Notes: generated from the letters alone by a model not told the origin. A stretch of 9,736 nt of DNA from Oligoflexia bacterium (GCA_026914095.1 JAPPIY010000075.1:1-9736); one strand, 5' to 3'; shown: positions 1 through 7,364, counted from the first letter of the stretch. Numbers and translations are program-made.

Positions 1-55
<55 letters not shown>

Positions 56-66
56 TCAGTCTGAAC

Positions 67-95
67 TTTATAGCATAAAGCTTGGACAGGGTCAA
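67..95 (-). promoter_or_regulatory. Sigma70-type promoter of the initiator tRNA
   Basis: On the minus strand there is TTGACC (plus 90-95), a 17-bp spacer and TATAAA (plus 67-72). The predicted start lies a few bases upstream of the mature tRNA 5' end at 55. Both hexamers match the consensus at five of six positions with ideal spacing, so this is the best promoter in the window. Confidence 0.7.
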
Positions 96-150
96 ATTAT
101 CACAGGATAAAAGCTTTTTTCTTTCTTAATAACAAAAAAAGCTGTAAAAT
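82..150 (+). promoter_or_regulatory. Candidate promoter region of the dsbD-like gene
   Basis: Two weak possibilities are visible. One is TTGGAC (82-87) with an 18-bp spacer and GATAAA (106-111), giving a leader of about 40 nt. The other is TAAAAT at 145-150, which would start transcription almost at the ATG at 160. No Shine-Dalgarno sequence precedes that ATG. A 9-bp inverted repeat (112-120 with 135-143, AGCTTTTTT/AAAAAAGCT) lies between the two and might be an operator. I cannot decide between them from sequence. Confidence 0.3.
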
Positions 151-159
151 CCCCAACAA

Positions 160-2214
160 ATGAAGCCCTTTATTCTCGTTTTTTTATTATTTTTCCCTCT
201 TTTCTCCCTAAGTGAAGGTTTAATCCTAAAAAAGCAAAGTTTCAATCAAAAAGAAAAAGATATTTTTCACATAGCTTTAGTCAGCCCTTATAAAGAAGTC
301 AAAAAAAATTCTTCCTTTCTAGCCGGCCTGCGCATTCAACTCGCTCCTGAATGGCATAGCTATTGGTCCTTTGCTGGGGATTTTGGACAAGCGCCTCAAA
401 TACATTTTTCAAAAGTAAAACACATTCAAATAAAGCCCCTTCCTTTTCCCAGACCTCAAAGAAAAAGCTTCCTTATAAACAAAAAAAACTCGGACAGCTT
501 CATTTATGAAAATGAGCTTTTAATCCCCTTTGAAGTTTTTATAGAAGAGGATTATAAAGGGGAAAACTTAAATTTATCCGTTGATTTAGAGTGGGCGGTC
601 TGCAAAGATATATGTCTGTCTAAAAAAAATAAACTTCAACTTCAATTAAAACTTTCCAAAACTTTTAAAGAAGATTCAGAAAACCAAAAAATTTTCCAAT
701 TTTGGAAAAAGCTCTTTCCGCTCCCTGCAAAAAACTTAAATTTAAAGAGTTATTTTCAAGAAAAAGGAGACAAACAAATTATTGAATTTTCCTTTAAAAC
801 TCCTATTTTATGTTTAGATCTTTTTCCAAAAACAGCTTTAGACTTCTCCACAAAAAAAGCAAAACTATTAAATCAAACGGAACACTCCTGCTCTTTTGAA
901 GTCAAAAGATCAAACTCTAATCTCAACACAATCTCTGGACTTTTAATTTACTCTCTCAGATCAGAAACGCATTCCTCACTCTTTCAATCCCATAAAAACA
1001 AAGCTTTGGGACTCCTTTGGTTTATTTTAATGGCTTTTTTAGGAGGGTTATTGTTAAATGTAATGCCTTGTGTTTTGCCCATTATTTTTCTGAAATTTTA
1101 CAACAACTTAAACCTCGCCCATCAGCCTAAAAAAACAATATTTCTTTTAAACGCCAGTTATTCTGCAGGTGTGATCTCTTCCTTTTTAGTTTTAGCTGGA
1201 GCTATTTTTATCTTTAAGCAACTGGGAGAAAGCGCTGGCTGGGGTTTTCACCTGCAATCTCCCCTCTTTGTCAGCGGTTTAGCTTTGCTTTTTACTCTTA
1301 TGGCCTTTTATTTTTTAGATATTCTTTCTTTTTCATCCCCAAAACTTCCCTCCCTCTTTAAAGATCAAAAAGCAAGCTCTCATTTTTTAACAGGCGTCTT
1401 ATCCACAACAGCCGCTTCTCCCTGCACGGTTCCTTTTATGGCCTCTGCTGTTGGCTTTGCTTTTTCCAGAAGCTACTTGGAGATTTTTTCTATCTTCTTC
1501 TTTTTGGGTTTTGGCTTAAGTTTTCCCTACTTAGCTCTATCCCTTTTTCCTCAAGTTTTAAAATACATCCCCAGCCCCGGCCAATGGGCAAATCTGTTAA
1601 AAAAACTCCTCTCTATTCCTTTATTTTTAACAAGCCTTTGGCTAATTTATATTCTCTATTTTCAACTGAGTTTAAAAGCTTTCCTTCTAACTCTTATGAT
1701 GTTTCCTCTTCTTTTATATTGGATTTTCTTTCAAAAACACATTCCAAAAAAATCCATAAAAAAAGGGGCTGATATAATTATTATTGTTTTGATTGCCCTT
1801 ATTCTTGCTTTGCAAAACTCTTTAAAAACAGCTGATATAGAAATTAAAAAGCTTGAGACTTCAAATTTAAGCTCTCAATGGCAAATCTTTAATAACAACA
1901 AAGTCTTGCTTGATAAAAAAGCAGGTAAAAATATTTTTGTCGCTTTAGGAGCGGAATGGTGTCTCACCTGTAAATTCAATGAGCGAGTGTTTGAAACAGA
2001 AGAATTTAAAAACTTAGTCAAAGAAAACAACATTGCGCTTTACTATGGAGATTGGACGAATAAAACCGACACCATCACTTATTTTTTAGAAAGCTATTCC
2101 AGACAGGGCGTGCCTTTTTATATTTTCTTCAAAGGAGAAGAAGAGCTTTTTATTTTTCCCACTCTTTTATTGAAAGAATCTTTTTTAGAAAAGCTAACAG
2201 AGCTTTCAAAATAA
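160..2214 (+). CDS. dsbD: DsbD/ScsB-type thiol:disulfide interchange protein
   Basis: This protein of 684 residues should carry electrons from cytoplasmic thioredoxin across the inner membrane to periplasmic disulfide-handling proteins. A signal peptide (about 1-19) precedes a periplasmic N-terminal domain with residues typical of the DsbD/ScsB group: W65, YW at 68-69, AGD at 72-74, and a cysteine pair C148/C152 in AVCKDIC. The membrane domain (about 283-555) has the two signature cysteines, C304 in NVMPCVLP and C422 in ASPCTVP, each next to prolines. A C-terminal thioredoxin domain follows, with CxxC at C601/C604 (WCLTCK) and a GVP loop at 650-652 that supplies the cis-proline. All three redox modules are therefore intact. 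The ATG at 160 is chosen because it gives the signal peptide, although it lacks a Shine-Dalgarno sequence. The 3' end overlaps the convergent nuclease gene by 9 bp. The N-domain cysteine spacing looks more ScsB-like than E. coli DsbD-like. Confidence 0.9.
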   Translation: MKPFILVFLLFFPLFSLSEGLILKKQSFNQKEKDIFHIALVSPYKEVKKNSSFLAGLRIQLAPEWHSYWSFAGDFGQAPQIHFSKVKHIQIKPLPFPRPQRKSFLINKKNSDSFIYENELLIPFEVFIEEDYKGENLNLSVDLEWAVCKDICLSKKNKLQLQLKLSKTFKEDSENQKIFQFWKKLFPLPAKNLNLKSYFQEKGDKQIIEFSFKTPILCLDLFPKTALDFSTKKAKLLNQTEHSCSFEVKRSNSNLNTISGLLIYSLRSETHSSLFQSHKNKALGLLWFILMAFLGGLLLNVMPCVLPIIFLKFYNNLNLAHQPKKTIFLLNASYSAGVISSFLVLAGAIFIFKQLGESAGWGFHLQSPLFVSGLALLFTLMAFYFLDILSFSSPKLPSLFKDQKASSHFLTGVLSTTAASPCTVPFMASAVGFAFSRSYLEIFSIFFFLGFGLSFPYLALSLFPQVLKYIPSPGQWANLLKKLLSIPLFLTSLWLIYILYFQLSLKAFLLTLMMFPLLLYWIFFQKHIPKKSIKKGADIIIIVLIALILALQNSLKTADIEIKKLETSNLSSQWQIFNNNKVLLDKKAGKNIFVALGAEWCLTCKFNERVFETEEFKNLVKENNIALYYGDWTNKTDTITYFLESYSRQGVPFYIFFKGEEELFIFPTLLLKESFLEKLTELSK

Positions 2215-3012
2215 AAAACGACAGTCTTCCTTCAAAAATTTTCTATCTTTTACAAGAAGATTAAAACCAAGCGCGCTTTCCAATTGCTTTAAGCTGGATT
2301 TATACTTAAGAGGCTTGTCTTTTCTATGGCTTATATCTTGCGGCATTAAGACGGAACAAACTTTAATTTTAGATTTCTCCTTAAAAGCTATCAATTTCCA
2401 ATAATGACTGGGGACTTGCGTGATCTTCCCTTGAACCGCCTTCCAACAGGGAGGTGTTTTTTTAAGATACAAAGGGCCTGTTAAAATTTTCACTTCATGC
2501 CCTTTTTTAACAAAAGCTCTCACTTTTTCCTCTAACAGCCTCCAAGGGCCTTGGTTGAGATTCCTTCGTTGCGGGACAATATTTGTTAAATATTGGGCTT
2601 GATAAGCGGAAAGAGAAGATTTAAAAGAGCCAAGAGGAGCTAAATGAGCCTTGTCATATCCTAATTTATTAGCTCCATCGCAGTTGCTGGCTCCTTTCCA
2701 GTCTCTATATACTAAAGAAGAGCCTGAAGAAAGCAGAGGATCCTCTCTATATTTTCTTTCTGCTTTTAGCTGACCCCAAACAGTAAAAGGCGACAGCTTA
2801 TAAGCCGTCCATGCGGGAAATTTTTTATCTAAGTTAAAAGAGATAACAAAAATATCATGTATTAAAAGAACATCTCTTTTATCCCTAAAAGGAAGTTTTC
2901 CCCACCAATGCTCAGAATAAATATTATCGGGCGATTTAATGGGCAGAGAAGAGTTTCCAAAAGAACACTCTATAGAAAGAAAAAGGACACAAAACCAAAA
3001 AAATATTTTCAT
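2206..3012 (-). CDS. Secreted DNA/RNA non-specific endonuclease (NUC1 family)
   Basis: This 268-residue protein should cut DNA and RNA without sequence preference outside the cytoplasm. It has an N-terminal signal peptide (about 1-19, ending near SFG). The betabetaalpha-metal core is seen in YDKAHLAP (119-126), equivalent to the DRGH motif with H123 as general base, and in YLTNIVPQRRNLNQGPW (141-157). By alignment with Serratia nuclease, N153 is the Mg2+ ligand and E161 matches E127. The motif is DKAH rather than DRGH, so Arg becomes Lys and Gly becomes Ala; His, Asn and Glu are kept and activity is likely. The ATG directly follows the TAA of the HPRT-like gene (TAAATG), with no Shine-Dalgarno sequence, which suggests translational coupling as the last gene of a three-gene unit. 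No immunity or inhibitor protein is visible beside it. Its role could be nutrient scavenging or digestion of foreign or prey DNA; the context does not decide. Confidence 0.85.
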   Translation of the reverse strand: MKIFFWFCVLFLSIECSFGNSSLPIKSPDNIYSEHWWGKLPFRDKRDVLLIHDIFVISFNLDKKFPAWTAYKLSPFTVWGQLKAERKYREDPLLSSGSSLVYRDWKGASNCDGANKLGYDKAHLAPLGSFKSSLSAYQAQYLTNIVPQRRNLNQGPWRLLEEKVRAFVKKGHEVKILTGPLYLKKTPPCWKAVQGKITQVPSHYWKLIAFKEKSKIKVCSVLMPQDISHRKDKPLKYKSSLKQLESALGFNLLVKDRKFLKEDCRFLF

Positions 3013-3519
3013 TTATTGGGCAAAAAGATACATGTCTCTTAATTGACGATACTGTTCCTGATGATCCAAGCCATAGCCAAAAATATAACGGTCTTCTGTG
3101 GATAGGCCAAAATAATCAGGATGCAAAGTCAATTTTCTTTGAGAGGGCTTATCTATTAGAGTTACAATTTTAACAGATTTAGGATAACCAGCCTCTATCC
3201 GCTTTTTTAAAAATAAAAGCCTGTTTCCTTCATTTAAAATCTCTTTTACAATCAAAACATGTCTTCCTTTAATAGCCATGTTAATATCCTTTGCAAGAGC
3301 GCAATTTCCATTGGAGCTTGCAATAGAGACAAAATCTATCAAAATAGAATTTTCTAACTGACGGACCAAATCAGAAAAGAAAAACAAAGAGCCTTTTAAA
3401 AGACAAACTAAACATAAAGGCTCTTTTTCACTCTTATAATCATGGTTAATCTGTTGAGCCAAACCTCTCACTAGCTTTTGAATATCCTCTTCTTTTAAAA
3501 ATACAATGGTTTGTTTCAT
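3013..3519 (-). CDS. HPRT-like phosphoribosyltransferase with eroded PRPP loop
   Basis: The 168-residue protein aligns with hypoxanthine(-guanine) phosphoribosyltransferase, which makes IMP/GMP from purine base and PRPP in the cytoplasm. Kept family features are LLKGSLFFFSDL (40-51, pyrophosphate-contact loop), IDF (61-63), GRHVLIV (85-91), PKSVKIVTLIDKPSQR (113-128, with the base-contacting Lys of DKP) and FGYGLDHQEQYRQL (147-160). The PRPP loop is degenerate. Where the family has VEDIIDTGxT, this protein has VKEILNEGNR (91-100), so the two acidic residues become K92/E93, the catalytic Asp becomes N96, and only Gly98 stays. The flexible loop between IDF and GR is also about six residues shorter than usual. 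The fold is near certain and catalysis doubtful. It could be a ligand-binding regulator like other non-catalytic PRT proteins, or an enzyme with altered chemistry. Its ATG overlaps the bamD stop as ATGA, and the nuclease gene follows with no gap. Confidence 0.8.
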   Translation of the reverse strand: MKQTIVFLKEEDIQKLVRGLAQQINHDYKSEKEPLCLVCLLKGSLFFFSDLVRQLENSILIDFVSIASSNGNCALAKDINMAIKGRHVLIVKEILNEGNRLLFLKKRIEAGYPKSVKIVTLIDKPSQRKLTLHPDYFGLSTEDRYIFGYGLDHQEQYRQLRDMYLFAQ

Positions 3520-4265
3520 AGAATTTTTTGTTTAATCACAGAAAGAAAGGAATTATCACCTAAAGACTGAGCAGAAGGAGACTGAGGGTATTCTTTCAAC
3601 AGCCGCTCTTTAAATTTCTCCGGATTTTGATTTAATTTTTGAGCCAATTCAAAAGCAGTTAAAAGCGCTCTTGGCAGTAAAGGGCTTTGCGGATAATGCT
3701 TAATAAAATACTGTATTCGTTTAAAACCCGCTTGATGCCAAGCCTGTGATTTAAAAAACAAAGCTGTCTTTAATTCTCTCTCCGCCTTTTTATCTAAAAT
3801 TTCCCGCAGGGCCTTTAAAGCTTTTTTCTTATAAGGGGATTTTTCCCTCAAAGCCAGCAACTGATCAAAAGCCCTCAGCGCTGGATCCGCAAATTTTAAA
3901 TCATGCTCCGCCCGCCGGGGAAGTTGATTTTTATAAGAAAGACCCAGTTGATACAATACATAATCTTTCTTTTCAGAGTAAAGACTCTGATATTTCTTAT
4001 AAGTTTGAGCCGACTGTTGATATTTTTGTTGATCAAAGTAGATGTCAGCCGTCATTAAAAGCGCTCTTTTATTATAAGGGCTGTAGAAAAACTCCTGCCT
4101 TATTTTTGTTAAATTTTCTAGGGCTTTTATATTGTCTCCCTTTTCTTTATAATGACTAGCTCTTTCAAAATGAAATTGAGCCGTCTTAAGCTCTTTTAAT
4201 TTAGAATTGTGAGCGCAACCCCCAATCAGGAGAAAAAAGAATACAGAGAGAAGAAAAAACCGCAT
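3516..4265 (-). CDS. bamD: Outer membrane assembly lipoprotein BamD (YfiO family)
   Basis: BamD is the essential lipoprotein of the BAM complex that inserts beta-barrel proteins into the outer membrane. This 249-residue protein has the usual family length of about 245. A lipoprotein signal ends in LIGGC with the lipidated Cys at 17. Helical TPR-like repeats follow: a first repeat with ERASHYKEKGDNIKALENL (34-52), then SPYNKRALLMTADIYF (62-77), the third near LYQLGLSY (104-111), a later helix with ALFFKSQAWHQAG (168-180), and YPQSPLLPRALL (191-202). This order and the SPY/YPQSP turns are characteristic. The final 15 residues are less conserved. The start codon has no Shine-Dalgarno sequence, but a TTGACA hexamer lies 30 nt upstream, so the gene may have its own promoter. 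The stop overlaps the start of the HPRT-like gene (ATGA), tying that gene's expression to bamD. Confidence 0.88.
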   Translation of the reverse strand: MRFFLLSVFFFLLIGGCAHNSKLKELKTAQFHFERASHYKEKGDNIKALENLTKIRQEFFYSPYNKRALLMTADIYFDQQKYQQSAQTYKKYQSLYSEKKDYVLYQLGLSYKNQLPRRAEHDLKFADPALRAFDQLLALREKSPYKKKALKALREILDKKAERELKTALFFKSQAWHQAGFKRIQYFIKHYPQSPLLPRALLTAFELAQKLNQNPEKFKERLLKEYPQSPSAQSLGDNSFLSVIKQKIL

Positions 4266-4317
4266 TTATATAAAATGCAGAAAAAGCCTTTTTATGTCAA
4301 TAAGCTGTCTTCATTTT
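4266..4317 (-). promoter_or_regulatory. Candidate bamD promoter in the 52-nt gap
   Basis: On the minus strand a perfect TTGACA (plus 4295-4300) is followed by a 17-bp spacer and CATTTT (plus 4272-4277), a poor -10. Transcription would then begin at or next to the bamD ATG (4265), giving a leaderless or nearly leaderless message, which fits the missing Shine-Dalgarno sequence. A TATAAT overlaps the start codon itself and cannot serve this gene. A short A5/T5 hairpin sits in the spacer. The gap may instead simply be read through from the upstream kinase gene. Confidence 0.35.
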
Positions 4318-5307
4318 TCAACGAGAAGAATCGATTTCTTTGAGAGCTTGAATGAGGAAACGAGCATAATTAGAAATTCCCTCATAATTGAGCGTTTGAG
4401 CTGTCTGTTTTAAAAGCTGAAGGCTGGGTGTAAGATATTTTAAGTGTGTGTCCCTATTGCTTTCGTTCTTAAAGGCCGCAAACCGGCCGCAAGCTTTAAA
4501 ACCTCTTTGTAAAAATTGCAATTTTGTCATCCTTTCCAACTGAGCTAAAGATTGAGCTTTTTTTTTCAAAAAATCAGGAGCGGTTTCAAAATAAAAAAGC
4601 AAAAGCCCCTGTTTATCCTTCAAAGAAACATAGCTGTCATAAAGCAAACTGCTGAGATCATAAAAGAAAGGGCCCTGCCCCGCATCTTGAAAATCAATCA
4701 CAAAAATCTGGTTTGATTTCAACATCAGATTTCGGCTGTGGTAATCTCTGTGACAATAAACATAATCCTCTGGTTTAAAACAAGACACAATTTCATCCAT
4801 TTCCTTTTTAAAAGCTTGAGAGGAGTTTTTATCAAAGCCTATTTTGTTTAAAGCCTTTTGTAAATAAAGCTCTAAATCACAGAGAGCTTGTTCTATTTCC
4901 TTTAAAAAAAACCTTTTATCAAAAACAGGATCTCCCGTTTGAACTTTCACTTGAGTTTGAAGTTTTATCAATTGTTTTAAAGCTTTTTGATAACAGCTGA
5001 TTTGACTTGCCTCATCAGACTGAAAAAAAATATCTTCTAAAGTTTCACTTCCTAAATCTTCTAAAAGAAGGAATCCCTCTTTTAAATCGCTGTAAAAAAT
5101 TTGAGGAACATGAACAAAGTTTTTTAAACGAAGTTGAATGTTTATAAAAAGCTTTAAGCTGGGATCTGCCGGGCCGCAAGACATAAGCATAAAAGTCTGA
5201 CTGCCTTTTCTCAGCCGTGTGTAAGAGCGATGCCCTCCGTCCCCTTTTAAACTCTCTATTTTTAAATCTGTCAGATGGGGAAAATAACTGTTTAAGAAAC
5301 TCTTCAT
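4318..5307 (-). CDS. amgK: AmgK-like cell-wall sugar kinase (aminoglycoside phosphotransferase fold)
   Basis: This is a kinase-like phosphotransferase of 329 residues. AmgK enzymes put phosphate on the anomeric carbon of N-acetylmuramate/N-acetylglucosamine, feeding recycled peptidoglycan sugars back to UDP-MurNAc with MurU. Counting from the ATG at 5307, residues 22-31 (KGDGGHRSYT) match the family's GDxSxRRY start and GFLLLEDLGSETL (78-90) is a strongly typical AmgK stretch. CHRDYHSRNLM (185-195) supplies catalytic D188 and N193, and IDFQDAGQGPFFYDL (204-218) supplies metal-binding D205. LQRGFKACGRFA (266-277) matches the C-terminal family helix. I prefer ATG 5307 over the upstream TTG at 5322: it follows the LysM gene stop by one base (TAAaATG), and GAGGAAA lies upstream inside that gene, though at a long spacing. 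MurU is not in the window. Other sugar-kinase or choline-kinase-like substrates remain possible. Confidence 0.75.
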   Translation of the reverse strand: MKSFLNSYFPHLTDLKIESLKGDGGHRSYTRLRKGSQTFMLMSCGPADPSLKLFINIQLRLKNFVHVPQIFYSDLKEGFLLLEDLGSETLEDIFFQSDEASQISCYQKALKQLIKLQTQVKVQTGDPVFDKRFFLKEIEQALCDLELYLQKALNKIGFDKNSSQAFKKEMDEIVSCFKPEDYVYCHRDYHSRNLMLKSNQIFVIDFQDAGQGPFFYDLSSLLYDSYVSLKDKQGLLLFYFETAPDFLKKKAQSLAQLERMTKLQFLQRGFKACGRFAAFKNESNRDTHLKYLTPSLQLLKQTAQTLNYEGISNYARFLIQALKEIDSSR

Positions 5308-5308
5308 T

Positions 5309-7315
5309 TTATAGAGTGTCAATTTCCTCTAACTCTTCCAGTTCATTTTTTGGCTCTTCCAGCTCTTCTTCTAAATCCTCTTCATCCTTGTCATCCTCAA
5401 GCAAGTCTTCGGTATCTTCTAAATCCTCTTCATCCCCAAGCAAGTCTTCAGCATCTTCCAAATCCTCTTCATCCTCAGACAAGTCTTCAGCATCTTCTAA
5501 GTCCTCTTCAATAAAATCTTCCACCCCCTCTTCTTCAAAAGCTTCTAAATCTCCTTCCTCTAAAATCTCCTCATCTTCCAGCTCAAACTCTAAGTCTTCA
5601 TTTTCTTCAAGCTTTTGTTGGACATCCTGTTCTAAAGTTTCATCTTCCAACTGATCAAATTCCAGCTCCTTTTCCTCTAAATCCTCTTCTAACTCTTCCA
5701 GATCCTCTCTGCTATCTTTTATTTCTTTATTCAAATCCTTAATTTCCTTTTTGTCTTTGGATAAATCCTGATTCCATTCTAAAGCATCCACTTCATAGTG
5801 TTCTTCTACATGCTTATCTTTTTCATAATCCTCTAAATTTTCCTCTTCAGCGTCACGCTCCACCTCCAGCTCAAATTCCTCTCCCATTTCGTTGCTCTCT
5901 TCCTCTTCAAAATCCTCTTTCAAAACCTTGTCTTCCTCTTCCTCTTCCTCTTCCTCTGGATCTCCCAACATTTCTTCCTGCTCTATCTCTTCAAAATCTA
6001 TCTCTTCCCTTTCTTTTAACTCTTGATCTCCACTCGTCTCTGCTTTTTCCTCTTTTGAATCCGTTTCCTCAAAATCCATCAATAAGTCCTGCCCAATATC
6101 AGCCTCTTCAACTTTTTCCATTTCAAAAGCTGAAACCTGCCCGGCAAAAGCATCCCCAACATAGATTTTATCGCGAGCGGATAAAATAACAGCTGTCGCT
6201 TTATTTCGCGACACATGAATGACTTTTAACTTGCCTAAAATAGCTCCCTCATAATTATAAGGCCTTTTAAAAAAGTCAGGCTTTTCCGTATTAGGACGAA
6301 TATAAAAAACAGCCTCTTTATAAAGACCGTCCGCAGAGCCTTTATTTAAAAATACAATAGAGCCGGTTGTTAAAAAAAGACGGGTTTTATAGGGAGATCC
6401 AATAATTGAGCCTTCTCCCTTTGCGATCTTTCTTTCAGAAAAACTATAAACAACAGGAGAGCCTTTAAAAATGGAATCCTCCGCAGACATTTGATCGATA
6501 GCTGAAATCACTCTGGCTTTATATAAAGAGCCTGTTCCTTGAATGTAAGACACCACTTTCAAAATTCCCTTCACTTGGATTTCATATTCATCCGACTGAC
6601 CGGCTAAACTGGATAAAAAATTTCCCACTCGGCCTTTATTTTTAAACACTGTAAAATAAGTCCCAATAGGAACATTATTATCTAAACGAAGGATCACTTT
6701 TTCCCCTGAAACACCGAAAAACTCCCCATAATCATCCTTTCCTAAAATCTCCCCGGCCAGAGAGGGAACATCATCACTCAAGTAAAAAGGCGCTGGCTGG
6801 GTTTCCGCTCTATAAGTTCGGTGAAGTTGTTTCAAATCTATTTCATCTTTGAAAGAAACAAAAATGGGGATGTTTGGCAAAGAAGAGGGGAGTTGATCTT
6901 CAGACAAAGCTCCTTTAGAAAAAGCAGGAGGCAATGCTAAACCCGGAAATTGATCTTGAATATCCACACTCAGTTTAGATTTATTGACTTGAGACAAAGC
7001 CAAAGGATCAAATTTAATAAAATTATCTTTGTAAATCAGATGAGGGTTTTCCACCTTAGGGTTTATCACCCACAGCTTAGACCAATAAAGAGAGTCCCTC
7101 AAAAAAGAGCCGCTTAAATCCCAGAGGTTGTCTTTATGCTTCAATTTATACTGCTTAGGGATGTTTTGAATGCGGCTGTTCCAATCACTGTTTGAAATAG
7201 GATCTTTATAATGCTTAAGATACACATTATGAATCCACTTTTCATATTCAGAGTCTTCCATAGAAGAGGCAAAAAGAGGGCTTAGAAAAAAAACAATCAA
7301 AAAATATTTTTTCAT
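5309..7315 (-). CDS. Secreted LysM protein with very acidic C-terminal tail
   Basis: This 668-residue protein has a signal peptide (about 1-17). A LysM-like peptidoglycan-binding domain follows at about 54-104, with DNLWDLSG (62-69), YWSKLW (77-82), INP (84-86) and IYKDNFIKF (94-102); this YW-LW-NP form is common in Bdellovibrionota/deltaproteobacterial LysM proteins. The middle part (about 185-395) looks like compact beta domains, and GAILGKLKVIHVSR with IYVGDAF (384-390) resembles a FlgT-type C-terminal domain, a weak call. From about residue 400 to the end I count 141 Asp/Glu in 268 positions (53%) against 21 Lys/Arg, with Leu every few residues and a run of eight Glu. The tail contains 13-residue internal repeats. 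It probably acts in the periplasm on the wall. It heads the minus-strand block, with amgK one base downstream. The ATG has no Shine-Dalgarno sequence. The function of the tail is unknown. Confidence 0.75.
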   Translation of the reverse strand: MKKYFLIVFFLSPLFASSMEDSEYEKWIHNVYLKHYKDPISNSDWNSRIQNIPKQYKLKHKDNLWDLSGSFLRDSLYWSKLWVINPKVENPHLIYKDNFIKFDPLALSQVNKSKLSVDIQDQFPGLALPPAFSKGALSEDQLPSSLPNIPIFVSFKDEIDLKQLHRTYRAETQPAPFYLSDDVPSLAGEILGKDDYGEFFGVSGEKVILRLDNNVPIGTYFTVFKNKGRVGNFLSSLAGQSDEYEIQVKGILKVVSYIQGTGSLYKARVISAIDQMSAEDSIFKGSPVVYSFSERKIAKGEGSIIGSPYKTRLFLTTGSIVFLNKGSADGLYKEAVFYIRPNTEKPDFFKRPYNYEGAILGKLKVIHVSRNKATAVILSARDKIYVGDAFAGQVSAFEMEKVEEADIGQDLLMDFEETDSKEEKAETSGDQELKEREEIDFEEIEQEEMLGDPEEEEEEEEDKVLKEDFEEEESNEMGEEFELEVERDAEEENLEDYEKDKHVEEHYEVDALEWNQDLSKDKKEIKDLNKEIKDSREDLEELEEDLEEKELEFDQLEDETLEQDVQQKLEENEDLEFELEDEEILEEGDLEAFEEEGVEDFIEEDLEDAEDLSEDEEDLEDAEDLLGDEEDLEDTEDLLEDDKDEEDLEEELEEPKNELEELEEIDTL
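5402..5510 (-). repeat. 39-bp tandem repeat, about 2.8 copies, in the acidic tail
   Basis: Units begin at 5402, 5441 and 5480. The first two match at 33 of 39 positions and the second and third at 29 of the first 31. A further partial core lies at 5368-5387. The unit is in frame and encodes 13 residues of the form DLEDAEDLxxDEE (about residues 605-640 of the LysM protein). Confidence 0.85.
5931..5957 (-). repeat. In-frame 6-bp microsatellite encoding the poly-Glu run
   Basis: TTCCTC is repeated four times without interruption (5933-5956), plus partial units on both sides, 27 bp in all. On the coding strand this is GAGGAA repeated and gives the eight-Glu run at residues 454-461. Slippage by one unit would keep the reading frame. 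Confidence 0.85.
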
Positions 7316-7331
7316 TTTTAAAAGAGAAAAA

Positions 7332-7364
7332 TTGTCTTTTCCGCCTTATTTTCCAGTCTATAAT
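7332..7364 (+). promoter_or_regulatory. Candidate promoter of the comEC-like gene
   Basis: A perfect TATAAT lies at 7359-7364. The best upstream hexamer, TTGTCT at 7332-7337, is 21 bp away, which is too long, and nothing better sits at 16-18 bp. The -10 alone is convincing; the -35 is weak or activator-dependent. The leader would be about 85 nt. Confidence 0.4.

Noticed and set aside
1584..1772. Plus-strand open frame of 62 codons
   Set aside because: Lies inside the dsbD-like gene in another frame, with no family similarity or ribosome site.
5308..5322. TTG 5322 as start of the AmgK-like gene
   Set aside because: ATG 5307 lies one base after the upstream stop and needs no rare start; the purine-rich stretch directly abuts the TTG.
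5217..5654. Plus-strand open frame encoding a Ser/Lys-rich protein of 145 residues
   Set aside because: It is the antisense of the Glu/Asp codons of the acidic LysM tail; GAA/GAT-type codons read backward give Ser codons. No ribosome site or independent evidence.
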